A stretch of 64,000 nt of DNA from Pedobacter boryungensis. GTDB taxonomy: Bacteria; Bacteroidota; Bacteroidia; Sphingobacteriales; Sphingobacteriaceae. The position numbers were made by a program, and so were the translations under genes. The notes below the pieces were generated by a model. The model worked only from the letters and a program-made list of their open reading frames with translations. It was not told where the DNA came from and searched no databases. Within the stretch, counting starts at the first letter, position 1. The number at the start of each line of letters is the position of its first letter. Positions 1-7,757 of the stretch are shown here, piece by piece. Location: positions 1,178,001 through 1,242,000 of the forward strand of contig NZ_JABMKV010000001.1 of assembly GCF_013204825.1 (NCBI RefSeq), given 5' to 3'.

Positions 1-1
1 C

Positions 2-115
2 GAAGGGGTAATCGGAAATCGTTTGCTCAATTTGCCAGATCTAGTCCACCCAAATGCTGCTGGTTACAAGATCATTGCCCAAAACGTTTGGCCATTACTG
101 AAATCGCAGCTCTAA
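2..115 (+). CDS. GDSL/SGNH esterase, C-terminal end (partial)
   Basis: An open frame enters from the left edge and stops at 113-115. The 37 visible residues contain DLVHPNAAGYKIIA, which is block V (DxxHPN) of SGNH/GDSL hydrolases and supplies the catalytic Asp and His. The spacing and the following NVWPLLK helix resemble TesA-type arylesterases/lysophospholipases. Ser, Gly and Asn blocks lie outside the window, so substrate and export signal cannot be judged. A 126-base gap separates it from the next gene. Confident in the family, not in the specific esterase. Confidence 0.72.
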   Translation, partial: EGVIGNRLLNLPDLVHPNAAGYKIIAQNVWPLLKSQL

Positions 116-241
116 ATTCCAGTCGTATCTCAAATTTAACAGTTTAAGGTAGATCAACATATCGCTTAAACAATTAAACCCAGCCATTGTTATTCATATG
201 CAATTGTATAACAAGCCGTCGCATTACAGATAAAGAAAATT

Positions 242-703
242 ATGATCAATAGTATTCCAGGTATCGAAAAGCTCAGCATGCTACTGAGCAGCACTGAAAT
301 CGAAAAACTTGTTAAAGCAGCAGGGCGTCATAGTGAAACTTCCAATATGAATTTTACCATCCTTTCGGTAAATGAAGAAGGGATCGAAATTGAGGTTACT
401 CAAGGAGAAACTAAGTCTGGCAGATATGCTAGCGAAACTACTTTATCTACCAGAACAAAAGACCTTTTCTCAAAATTGCTTCCAAAAACAAAGCTCCGCA
501 TTTATGCTCAGACCTTTGCCCCCTCTCCAGCTAGTACGGTAACCACCGCTTGGCTAGAAAGCAAAATGCAACAAAAGGGAGTACGGATTAAACAGATAGC
601 ATTTGATACTGGTCTGGATCGAGAAAGTATCTCGGACTGGGTGACAGGCAAACGATCGATGAGCCAAATCGTAAAAGCGATGTTTTACTTTTACCTGAAA
701 TAA
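242..703 (+). CDS. Hypothetical protein with C-terminal helix-turn-helix-like segment
   Basis: A 153-residue soluble protein, ATG start, no signal peptide or membrane segment. Residues about 1-95 are an alpha/beta region I do not recognise (Thr/Ser-rich around 55-75). Residues about 105-153 (KGVRIKQIAFDTGLDRESIS, then DWVTGKRSMS) have the pattern of an XRE/Cro-type HTH: helix, turn with Gly-Leu, recognition helix, and the W-G-K-R-x-M motif seen in lambda-repressor-like domains. It ends five bases before the DUF1810 gene, so the two are probably cotranscribed. A role as DNA-binding regulator is inferred from the tail only. Confidence 0.72.
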   Translation: MINSIPGIEKLSMLLSSTEIEKLVKAAGRHSETSNMNFTILSVNEEGIEIEVTQGETKSGRYASETTLSTRTKDLFSKLLPKTKLRIYAQTFAPSPASTVTTAWLESKMQQKGVRIKQIAFDTGLDRESISDWVTGKRSMSQIVKAMFYFYLK

Positions 704-708
704 TTAAA

Positions 709-1137
709 ATGACCCAGGAAGCCAATCTTGACCACTTCATTACTGCCCAAGCGCATACCTACACAACAGCGCTCCGAGAAATTAAAAATGGCAAAAAGAC
801 CAGTCATTGGATGTGGTTCGTCTTTCCTCAATTAGAAGGGCTGGGCCACAGTGAAATGGCCATTCGTTATGGCATCAAAAGCCTTAAACAGGCAGAAGCT
901 TATCTTTCACACCCAATACTTGGCCAAAGATTGATTGAAATTTCCACAGCTTTGCTCCAATCTAGTACTGATAATGCGACTGAACTGATGGGTAGCCCAG
1001 ACGACCTAAAGTTACGCTCAAGTATGACTCTGTTTAGCGTGATCTGCCCAAATTCTGTCTTCAACGATGTACTAGATCAATTTTTTAAAGGAGAAAAAGA
1101 TCCTAAAACGCTACGCTTACTAGGCAAATCAGTTTAA
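709..1137 (+). CDS. DUF1810 family protein
   Basis: The 142-residue protein matches the DUF1810 family over its full length: the N-terminal F-x-x-A-Q, the strongly conserved K-x-S-HWMWFVFPQLEGLG segment near residues 30-47, then S-x-x-A-x-x-YGI, YLxHPxLGxRL and a C-terminal half ending with a D-x-LK-L-R-S-S-M-T-LF motif. Its biochemical role is unknown. It starts six bases after the preceding HTH-like gene, consistent with one transcript. Its stop codon overlaps the stop codon of the convergent NUDIX gene by three bases (1135-1137 against 1134-1136), so neither gene has room for a separate terminator. Confidence 0.88.
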   Translation: MTQEANLDHFITAQAHTYTTALREIKNGKKTSHWMWFVFPQLEGLGHSEMAIRYGIKSLKQAEAYLSHPILGQRLIEISTALLQSSTDNATELMGSPDDLKLRSSMTLFSVICPNSVFNDVLDQFFKGEKDPKTLRLLGKSV

Positions 1138-1589
1138 AGTAATTGAAGTAACCTATCCAGTAGCTCTGCTTGCTGTGGATTGATTTTCTCTTTAGCGGTT
1201 TTCAGATCTAACCACTCACCCCGATCAATTTCAGGAAAAGATGATATTTTCCCTGAACCAGGTGGCCACTGCATCTCAAAGGTATTACTTTTTATCGCTG
1301 AGGAATCAAGATCGAATTCCACGCCAAAACAATATACCTTCTTGCCACCCTTTTGTACGATATGGCCTAAATCAATAAAATTTCCCTGAACCTCAAATCC
1401 TGTTTCCTCTAAAAACTCACGCTTGGCTGTGGCCAACAGCTCGTCCTCTCCCTCTACCAATCCTTTTGGCACAGTCCAAACCCCGAGCTCTTTTTTAGCA
1501 AAGAAAGGTCCTCCAGGATGCACTAGAAAAAATTCTACGATGCCCGAGTGCTTTCGATAAGCTAAAATGCCAGCGCTAAGTAACTTCAT
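1134..1589 (-). CDS. NUDIX hydrolase (COG4119-like NTP pyrophosphohydrolase)
   Basis: A 151-residue single-domain NUDIX protein. The N-terminus (SAGILAYRK, then FFLVHPGGPFFAKKELGVWTVPKG) is typical of the predicted NTP pyrophosphohydrolase group. The NUDIX box runs from Gly43 to about residue 66: G-x5-D-x7-REFLEETGF. The metal-ligand cluster REFLEE is intact; the first box Glu is replaced by Asp. It should hydrolyse a nucleoside diphosphate linked to another moiety, but the substrate cannot be told. The small disordered-protein gene just upstream on the same strand (gap 12 bases) may share its transcript. Confidence 0.88.
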   Translation of the reverse strand: MKLLSAGILAYRKHSGIVEFFLVHPGGPFFAKKELGVWTVPKGLVEGEDELLATAKREFLEETGFEVQGNFIDLGHIVQKGGKKVYCFGVEFDLDSSAIKSNTFEMQWPPGSGKISSFPEIDRGEWLDLKTAKEKINPQQAELLDRLLQLL

Positions 1590-1601
1590 ATTTAATAAGA
1601 A

Positions 1602-1832
1602 TTACTCTTTTCCTTGCGATTTTCCATCCGTATTTTCATCCAAAGTCGGTAATTGGTCTTCACGGGTTGAGGTATTTGGACCACCTTTAGAGCCATATTC
1701 AGGTCGTTGCTGTGCAGGATCACCTTCTTTAATAGCAGGATTTTTATCTTGTGGAGTAGCAATGGGAACAGTTGTACCTCCTTGATCGGTTTTTGAACTA
1801 TTCCCTCTTTTGGTTGTATCTTGATTTTCCAT
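1602..1832 (-). CDS. Small hydrophilic, probably disordered protein
   Basis: A 76-residue protein made almost only of polar and turn-forming residues (Gly, Asp, Thr, Gln, Lys, Pro), with no hydrophobic core, signal peptide or membrane segment. I do not recognise a family; short, charged, low-complexity proteins of this kind are common in Pedobacter-type genomes and are sometimes stress-linked. It lies 12 bases upstream of the NUDIX gene in the same direction. The clean ATG and the absence of another frame make it likely to be real, but translation is not proven from sequence. Confidence 0.55.
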   Translation of the reverse strand: MENQDTTKRGNSSKTDQGGTTVPIATPQDKNPAIKEGDPAQQRPEYGSKGGPNTSTREDQLPTLDENTDGKSQGKE

Positions 1833-1982
1833 TATTATAGGTATTTTAAACTATAACCTTTATCCTTCTTCGTTTGTTTGCAAAAACGAGCAGCAAAATT
1901 AAAAATTTACCGAAAAATAGTTTAATGGAAAAAAGAGTAATTTAATAGGGTTCTTTGAGCCTTTTTAAGCTGCTCATTATGC

Positions 1983-3179
1983 TTAAGAGTGAGTAGATGG
2001 CAGTGTAAAGAAAAAGGTCGATCCCTGACCAATCTCACTTTCCACCCAAATCTTACCACCATGATCTGTAATAATTTTCGACGTAATAAAAAGTCCCATT
2101 CCCAACCCTGCGTGTGTGGTTAGCACATCTTCTGCCCTAAAAAATTTATCAAATATAGATTTCAAGTTATTCTTAGAAATGCCCTTACCTTGGTCTTTAA
2201 TACTGATACAAATCATTCCATCTTCAGTAAGATTAGAACTCACAGTAATATGGGTTCCTTTGTCAGAATATTTTGCCGCATTCCCCAATAGATTAGAAAA
2301 TACTTGCTCCATTCTCAATTCATCAACATTCACTTCTGCATCACTGCCTAATTCTGAGAAAAGCTCATAATCAGGTAAAATTTGTTGCATTACCGCAAGC
2401 TGTGCCACTAGAAACTTATTCAGCTGTACTTTTTTTAGATTGTATTGGAGATTGCCATTCTCAATTTTAGAGATATCCATTAGCTGTTGCACAAGTTGCA
2501 TTAGCTTAGTTGATTGAAGATCTATCTTTTCTAGCACTAATCTTAATCTTTCCGAAATGGGCTCCTTTGTTGCTTTGGCCATTTGGGTATAAGCCTTGAG
2601 TACCGTCATTGGTGTTTTGATTTCATGACTGGCTACCGATATAAATTCCGTTTTCTTTTCATCAATCAATTTTGACTGACGAAGTTCTTCTTCTTTTTCA
2701 CCGGCAAGTTTATTTAAAGATATATTACGTTGCTTAATCTCCTCATAAGCATTTAATGGTTGTTCATTTAAAAAATAAACCTTTAATGCAGCAATCCTCG
2801 TAGGATCAAGCTTAAGTGATCGCGGCAATCCAATCTTCATCTGTATCAGATTGTGTTCACCAACCAATGCCATGTTAAACTCTGGTACAAGTTTTTGTGC
2901 ATAGTAAAATCCAGAGTCATCATTGGTAAAATGAATCTCCTTATCGAATGCTACATGAGCAAATAAGCTGTAACGAGCTTTCTGTTGCTCGAGTCCAATT
3001 TCGAGTATTCCCTGATCCGTATGTTCAATAATCGTCCGAGCGATTTCTGATACTGCTGTAGCGAAGGTAGTTTGGGTAGAAAGTGTAAGGCCAAGTTTTT
3101 CAGCTACGATCATAGAGCGCTTGTGCGCAAGCACAAGATCCATTTCATTCTCTAATGTGATTGAGACTAGTTTGATCAT
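1983..3179 (-). CDS. Stressosome-linked sensor histidine kinase with degenerate RsbT-like N-terminus
   Basis: A 398-residue soluble histidine kinase, last gene of the stressosome operon; its start overlaps the phosphatase stop by four bases. Residues 1-135 have no PAS or membrane segment but align by eye with the RsbT ATPase two genes upstream: SEIARTIIEHTDQGILEIGL here against SELVRNMMRYANGGVCMIEV there. The Mg-binding Asn is replaced by Thr49 and the DxGxG box is absent, so this module probably does not bind ATP. A coiled coil (about 140-175) leads to a HisKA domain with phospho-accepting His185 in SHEIKTP, then HATPase_c with N box (NLLGNAAKYS), DQGKGIS and GLGMGLFIT. No response regulator is adjacent, so the output is unknown. 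Inference: RsbT or the stressosome signals to it through the N-terminal module. Confidence 0.92.
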   Translation of the reverse strand: MIKLVSITLENEMDLVLAHKRSMIVAEKLGLTLSTQTTFATAVSEIARTIIEHTDQGILEIGLEQQKARYSLFAHVAFDKEIHFTNDDSGFYYAQKLVPEFNMALVGEHNLIQMKIGLPRSLKLDPTRIAALKVYFLNEQPLNAYEEIKQRNISLNKLAGEKEEELRQSKLIDEKKTEFISVASHEIKTPMTVLKAYTQMAKATKEPISERLRLVLEKIDLQSTKLMQLVQQLMDISKIENGNLQYNLKKVQLNKFLVAQLAVMQQILPDYELFSELGSDAEVNVDELRMEQVFSNLLGNAAKYSDKGTHITVSSNLTEDGMICISIKDQGKGISKNNLKSIFDKFFRAEDVLTTHAGLGMGLFITSKIITDHGGKIWVESEIGQGSTFFFTLPSTHS

Positions 3180-4186
3180 TTTATCTTTGCCATTACTACC
3201 GACATATCGTCGTTCCTGCGGGCATGGTCCTTGTAGATGGCTGCTGCAAGAATTGTCAAATCATATTTATACATCATTGGATATTTAGAGAGTTCAATCC
3301 TTGTTTTGATTCCATCAGAACAGAGCATCACCTGATTAAATTCATCTGCTAAATAACTTTGCTCATTGAGCGTATTTGGAATGTTATGGCCCACAATACC
3401 ATTATACGACATATGGTTCTTAAATTGAACTGGCCCGTACAAACGTGCAGCAATGTTGCCAACTCCTACCGATGTCCACAAACGCCTTTGGTAATCATAT
3501 CCTACTATATTGATTACTGCACCTCTAGTTTTTTTGATGGCAGTATGGATAAAGCGAATGGTTTCTGCTGGACTATAATCAGGAAACACTTTAAAAGCGG
3601 TGGCAGCTTCATTGACGGCGAAATTTGCTTCAGGACCATGACCAAGCCCATCGGCTAGCATCATTTTGAGATATTTATCCGTCTTCTTGAAAACAAAACC
3701 ATCACCACTTACTTTTTCTCCCGGTTTATGAACTACAATAGGATGAATCTGTACGGAGTTTTTTGGACTAGGCTTTTCCGATTGACTATAGATTCTTGAA
3801 AGTACGATAGTTCCCCAGCCTACTTGTGAGTAAAGTTCGAAGGTGTCGGAAAGTCGTTTCATACTTCCTAGTCCATGACCTAGCGTATTACTAGTTGATA
3901 CACCATCTTGTACCATACGCGTTGGATTAGACATTCCAGGACCATTATCAATACTAATCAGTTCTATATATGGAGCCCCTCCATTAGAAAATACACCTAG
4001 AAGTAGCTCACCATCATCACTAAATTTGAAAAGATTAGAAGTCATTTCTGCTACAATCAAATCAAGTTTATGGATTCGTTCTGCATCCATCCCCACTTCA
4101 ACCGCTTTGCGGTGAATCTCTTTTTTGATTAACGAGAAGTAACTTCTGTCATCGGCGGTAAAGCTGATATGTGTTGCATCAACCAT
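3176..4186 (-). CDS. RsbT-like ATPase fused to RsbX/SpoIIE-type PP2C phosphatase
   Basis: A 336-residue two-domain protein. Residues 1-135 are a GHKL ATPase of the RsbT/RsbW type with the catalytic features intact: E47 and N51 in AEMTSNLFKF, D80 in DNGPGM, and GHGLGSMKRL near 103-112. Residues about 145-336 are a PP2C/SpoIIE phosphatase with metal-binding Asp in GDGF (161-164), DGLGHG (179-184) and the C-terminal NDDMSVV. In Bacillus RsbX is the phosphatase alone and resets RsbR/RsbS; here kinase-like and phosphatase modules are fused. Starts inside the end of rsbT (8-base overlap) and overlaps the kinase gene by 4. Expected to dephosphorylate RsbS and RsbR and so switch the complex off. Confidence 0.9.
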   Translation of the reverse strand: MVDATHISFTADDRSYFSLIKKEIHRKAVEVGMDAERIHKLDLIVAEMTSNLFKFSDDGELLLGVFSNGGAPYIELISIDNGPGMSNPTRMVQDGVSTSNTLGHGLGSMKRLSDTFELYSQVGWGTIVLSRIYSQSEKPSPKNSVQIHPIVVHKPGEKVSGDGFVFKKTDKYLKMMLADGLGHGPEANFAVNEAATAFKVFPDYSPAETIRFIHTAIKKTRGAVINIVGYDYQRRLWTSVGVGNIAARLYGPVQFKNHMSYNGIVGHNIPNTLNEQSYLADEFNQVMLCSDGIKTRIELSKYPMMYKYDLTILAAAIYKDHARRNDDMSVVMAKIK

Positions 4187-4592
4187 TAGCCCACTTTAAA
4201 ATTGTAACCACTGTACCTTCTCCTACTTTACTTTTGATATCAAATTCATTTACCAATCTTTTGGTTCCTGGAAGACCAAGTCCAAGGCTCCTTCCTGTAG
4301 AAAAGCCATCTCGCATAGCGGCTGCTATATCTGGAATACCTGGGCCACTATCCGAAAAAGTAAGTCTAACCCCATTCATTCGTCCACTGGAAACTACTTC
4401 GATCATACATACTCCGCCATTGGCATAACGCATCATGTTACGCACAAGTTCACTTGCAGCTGTAAGTAAACGGGTCTGGTTCACCAATCCCATTTTAATC
4501 TTTACAGCAACTTCCTTTACGCGATTCCTCAAAAAAACTACGTCGGTTTCCTTAAGTACCTGAACGGTATCTTTACTCAGTGATAAAATCAT
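4179..4592 (-). CDS. rsbT: RsbT-type serine/threonine switch kinase
   Basis: At 137 residues it is the length of Bacillus RsbT. GHKL-fold features: E48 and N52 in SELVRNMMRYANGG, D81 in DSGPGIPD, and the G2 lid GRSLGLGLPGTKRL. RsbT is held by the stressosome, phosphorylates RsbS and RsbR on stress, and is then released to act on a downstream partner. ATG start at 4590-4592 lies within the rsbS reading frame, 20 bases before its stop, implying translational coupling. Family assignment is firm; the released target here is inferred to be the downstream phosphatase fusion or histidine kinase because no RsbU or sigma factor is present. Confidence 0.92.
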   Translation of the reverse strand: MILSLSKDTVQVLKETDVVFLRNRVKEVAVKIKMGLVNQTRLLTAASELVRNMMRYANGGVCMIEVVSSGRMNGVRLTFSDSGPGIPDIAAAMRDGFSTGRSLGLGLPGTKRLVNEFDIKSKVGEGTVVTILKWANG

Positions 4593-4983
4593 TTTCTTCT
4601 GATTCTAAATCTTCGTTTTCATCGTCAACGTCGATCATAGATCTCAGTAGGTTCATACCTTTTTCCATATCAAGAGCAGTGTGTACACCCTTAAGTGGAA
4701 GTCCCAATTCAATTAATGTAATCGCTACTGCAGGTTGCATACCCACAACTACAGTTTCTGCATCCAAAATTTTAGACATGCTTGCAATGTTTCCAATAAT
4801 TCGCCCCATGAAGGAATCAACAATTGAAACAGCAGAAATATCTATCAAAACACCCTTGGCATTTGTCTTATTAACCATTTGTACTAGATCAGCTTCCAGA
4901 TTTAGCGCCAAACGGTCATACAAATCAACCTGTATGGTCACCAAGAGGAAAGCCCCCATCCTTAGAATAGGAATTTTATCCAT
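4573..4983 (-). CDS. rsbS: RsbS, STAS-domain stressosome scaffold
   Basis: A 136-residue single STAS domain. The phosphorylation loop reads DISAVSIVDSFMGRII with Ser57 at the position of Ser59 of Bacillus RsbS, and GMQPAVAITLIELGL follows where expected. The last 20 residues form an acidic tail (DVDDENEDLESEEND), longer than in Bacillus RsbS. RsbS forms the stressosome core with RsbR and sequesters RsbT until Ser57 is phosphorylated. It starts 10 bases after the rsbR stop. The acidic tail may affect partner binding, but this is speculation. Confidence 0.92.
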   Translation of the reverse strand: MDKIPILRMGAFLLVTIQVDLYDRLALNLEADLVQMVNKTNAKGVLIDISAVSIVDSFMGRIIGNIASMSKILDAETVVVGMQPAVAITLIELGLPLKGVHTALDMEKGMNLLRSMIDVDDENEDLESEENDFITE

Positions 4984-4992
4984 TTTATTATA

Positions 4993-5853
4993 TTAGAGTT
5001 TTGTTACTGTCACTTTTTTCACTTCAAGTCGCATTACCTTAAACGAATAAGCAAGCGCACTCGCTAATGTTGCTTTAGTAATGATGTTGGAAAGATCAAT
5101 TCCTAAATGTACTACCGTTTGTGCAATCTCCGGACGGATACCACTAATGATACATTCTGCACCCATTAATCTGGTAGCACTAACTGTTTTAATCAGGTGT
5201 TGTGCAACCAAAGAATCAACTGCAGGTACCCCAGAAATATCCAATATGGCAATGCTCGATCCTGTTTCCACAATTTCTTGTAATAAATTTTCCATCACAA
5301 TCTGTGTACGGGCACTGTCAAGTGTACCTATAATAGGCAATGCAAGTATCCCTTCCCACACACGGATGACTGGGGTAGAAATTTCAGTAATTTCATCAGT
5401 TTGGCGTAAGATTACTTCTTCCCGACCTTTAATAAAAGTTTCGAAAGTAACTACACTTAAACTATCCATCAGTTTATTTACCTTTTGACTCTCCACAAAT
5501 AAGGTGGCAGGGTCATTGGTAATCTCCTGTTGAAGCACGTCAAGAATTGCATCCTTAAGCGAAAACACAAAATTTCCAGTTTCACGAGGACTAAAGCCTT
5601 GACGAGCTCGAGTAATAGCAATTCCACCTAGGATTTCAATTACCGGACTCCATTCATCAGACTCAAGGTTTGAAAAGTTATCACCTGAAAGATTCCCAAC
5701 CAATGCGGTGATCAATTCTTCAGATTGGCTTCTGAGTTCTTCGTTACTGATTAAATCTTCACGAAGTCCTTCATCAGCGAGCTGGTTTTTCATCCAAAGC
5801 TCAAGGATGGTTTTTTTCTTTTTTTGTAGCAATGTATGCGTATTTAGTGTCAT
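4993..5853 (-). CDS. rsbR: RsbR, stressosome sensor/scaffold protein
   Basis: A 286-residue protein, first gene of the operon, ATG at 5851-5853. Residues about 5-150 are an all-helical N-terminal sensory domain (LQKKKKTILELWMKNQLAD is the usual opening of RsbRD-type helical bundles), without heme or flavin motifs that I can identify. Residues about 160-280 are a STAS domain with both RsbR phosphosites: LDISGVPAVDS gives Ser214 (Thr171 in Bacillus) and GIRPEIAQTVVHLGI gives Thr246 (Thr205). It is expected to build the stressosome with RsbS and to perceive the stress. The operon has only one RsbR, so the complex probably has a single sensory input unless paralogues lie elsewhere. Confidence 0.92.
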   Translation of the reverse strand: MTLNTHTLLQKKKKTILELWMKNQLADEGLREDLISNEELRSQSEELITALVGNLSGDNFSNLESDEWSPVIEILGGIAITRARQGFSPRETGNFVFSLKDAILDVLQQEITNDPATLFVESQKVNKLMDSLSVVTFETFIKGREEVILRQTDEITEISTPVIRVWEGILALPIIGTLDSARTQIVMENLLQEIVETGSSIAILDISGVPAVDSLVAQHLIKTVSATRLMGAECIISGIRPEIAQTVVHLGIDLSNIITKATLASALAYSFKVMRLEVKKVTVTKL

Positions 5854-6059
5854 GGTTGAAGGATACAGAGTAAGTGTTAAACTATAAAATCCAAAATGGC
5901 AAGTTATATTAATTGGAAGAAAGGTAAAAAATAACTTTTGAATTTTGAAATATTTATGAAGTTAGTGCCTACTCCTTTTGTGTTTAAAGCGAAAAGCGCT
6001 ATTTTGCACTGCCTTGACATCTCATTTACACATAGACCAAATACTTGTACCAAAAGTAG

Positions 6060-6671
6060 TTAGTTCTTTTTGTTCATCTGTTTGTGAAGATCAGTCATAA
6101 AAGAAAGATATTCTTTTAATGTTGTCAATCCTGCAAGTTTTCTTTTTTCATCTACGTTTGCTGGATCTTGAAGGTCTCTAGCAAATGCATTCCCATCCTT
6201 ATCATATCCACACTGAGTTCCGTAAATCTGTTTTCTCCCCGAGGAAATGAGCATCTTATCAGTCAATAATGCAATCTGTTGTCCAGAAATATTCCTTTTT
6301 TTCATTTCCTTTTGAGCTAAACTGATTACCCTTTCTTGGAATTTAGTGTCAGTAACGCTGTGGTTTACCATAACTATGAAGTTATCTGAACTTTTTACCC
6401 CCACCAAACTATATGTGGGCAATCCATACTTGGCAATGATTTGCTTTAAGATAGGTATATGCCTATTAAAGGTTTCCATTTTGACATGCTCCAAACTGTC
6501 CATTTGCACTGTTGAAGCGCCATTCTTATTGCTTTTGATCATTTCTTGCTGAACAAGCTGATCTATGGTCAACAAGCTATCAATCTTTTTTTGTAAGGCT
6601 TTAACCTTATCTTGAGCAAGGGCGGTTACTCCCTGTAACACTATAAAACCTAGGATAATGATTTTTTTCAT
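6060..6671 (-). CDS. Exported DUF6624-like protein
   Basis: Start taken at the ATG at 6669-6671, giving 203 residues that begin with a clear signal peptide (MKKIIILGFIVLQGVTALAQ); an in-frame ATG 24 bases upstream would place eight extra polar residues before it. The mature protein contains the pattern of DUF6624: HIPILKQIIAKYGLPT, a central VMVNHSVTDTKFQ, LLTDKMLISSGRKQIYGTQ and the closing RRKLAGL-type motif with LKEYL. It is probably periplasmic; no catalytic function is known. It lies downstream of and in the same direction as the AraC regulator gene, with a gap of about 57 bases. Confidence 0.8.
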   Translation of the reverse strand: MKKIIILGFIVLQGVTALAQDKVKALQKKIDSLLTIDQLVQQEMIKSNKNGASTVQMDSLEHVKMETFNRHIPILKQIIAKYGLPTYSLVGVKSSDNFIVMVNHSVTDTKFQERVISLAQKEMKKRNISGQQIALLTDKMLISSGRKQIYGTQCGYDKDGNAFARDLQDPANVDEKRKLAGLTTLKEYLSFMTDLHKQMNKKN

Positions 6672-6728
6672 GATTTTTCTTTCAAAACTAAACATGTTTC
6701 CAATCGGTAAATTGGAAAAATCGGACAG

Positions 6729-7550
6729 CTATTCAAGTTTCCAAACTATCCTTCTGTTCTCATCCGTCCACACACCTAGCTTAAAACTTCTTGGAGTAAG
6801 CTTTGTCATCTTTTTAAACTCATTGATATAATGGGCTTGGTCGAAATAGCCGCTTTCAAGTGCAATGCTCGACATCCTGCTTTCATATGCAGGATTAACT
6901 CCTTTTTTGATGGCCATACTAAACCTTCTAATTTTTTTAAACTGTATGGGACTAATGCCCAAATGCCTAATAAAAGATCTGTAGATTGCCTTATATGGAA
7001 TTCTTAAACGGTCAGAAATTTCTTGAAATGAAATGACTTCACTCATGCACAACAATTTAATGATTTGTTCGAGTTTCTCTAGTTCTATTGTGCACTCAAA
7101 GTGTTCAAGTATCAATTCCTCCAACTCTTCAAAGGCAAATTCACCTGATAAGATTTTGGCGACAGTTCCTTTTAGAAAGTCAAAATTATTCACTTCCATT
7201 AGGCCATTGCCAAGCAGCTTGCCAATATTTTCACTGTACAAACAATTGATGCCAATTGGTTTAAATACAATGGAAAACTCTGTAATACCGCTACCAATAG
7301 AGATATGCACTGGTTTTATAAAATTACCAGCCAATACCGATGTTATTCCCATTCCAGGTTCTTTTTCCACAATCGTAAGTTCTTTGCCAATTTCAACTTT
7401 ACATTGATTAAAAAACGCCAAAGGAGTATTAATAGATGGATAAGCGATGTATTTTGCTCCGGCATCCATATTATTGGTAGTTAATATATAGTAATAATCA
7501 ATATACTTATGCAAGAGCGGGTTTCGGACTGGGAATTGCTTAATTTGCAT
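6729..7550 (-). CDS. AraC family transcriptional regulator
   Basis: A 273-residue regulator. The N-terminal about 150 residues resemble the DUF6597 sensor module found in AraC-type regulators of this phylum (NPLLHKYIDYYYIL, then a beta-rich segment with AYPSINTPLAFF and SIVFKPIG). The C-terminal about 100 residues are the double-HTH AraC domain: SFQEISDRLRIPYKAIYRSF for the first HTH, RRFSMAIKKG, then SSIALESGYFDQAHYINEFK and the family signature TKLTPRSFK. Ligand unknown. Possible targets are the downstream DUF6624 gene or the divergent FISUMP gene, whose 207-base shared upstream region could hold its sites. Confidence 0.92.
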   Translation of the reverse strand: MQIKQFPVRNPLLHKYIDYYYILTTNNMDAGAKYIAYPSINTPLAFFNQCKVEIGKELTIVEKEPGMGITSVLAGNFIKPVHISIGSGITEFSIVFKPIGINCLYSENIGKLLGNGLMEVNNFDFLKGTVAKILSGEFAFEELEELILEHFECTIELEKLEQIIKLLCMSEVISFQEISDRLRIPYKAIYRSFIRHLGISPIQFKKIRRFSMAIKKGVNPAYESRMSSIALESGYFDQAHYINEFKKMTKLTPRSFKLGVWTDENRRIVWKLE

Positions 7551-7705
7551 GGCCGTTTGGAAGTAGTTTACAAATATATACTATTTGAAATTCCATTTAC
7601 TCAAATCTTTATCGATTTGATCATCTTATTATGCTACAACATCAGGAAATGTCACCATTCATATCTCTCTTCTATTATCCGATAAAATATACCTAATAAT
7701 TGGTA

Positions 7706-7736
7706 TTGATGGCTATTAGGCCGACTAGTAAATTTG
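7706..7736 (+). promoter_or_regulatory. Bacteroidota promoter of the DUF4189-FISUMP gene
   Basis: TTG at 7706-7708 and TAAATTTG at 7729-7736, separated by 20 bases, fit the Bacteroidota -33/-7 consensus (TTG, 17-23 bases, TAnnTTTG). The start codon follows 21 bases downstream, giving a very short leader. Confidence 0.6.
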
Positions 7737-7757
7737 TGAGTAACAAATCGTCAGGAC

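Noticed and set aside
1567-1785. 72-codon plus-strand frame over the disordered small protein
   Set aside because: Antisense to the minus-strand gene at 1602-1832; the polar minus-strand product with ATG is more plausible, though both are weak.
1983-3179. Reading the kinase N-terminus as a PAS or GAF sensor
   Set aside because: No PAS/GAF pattern; similarity in position and sequence to RsbT is better.
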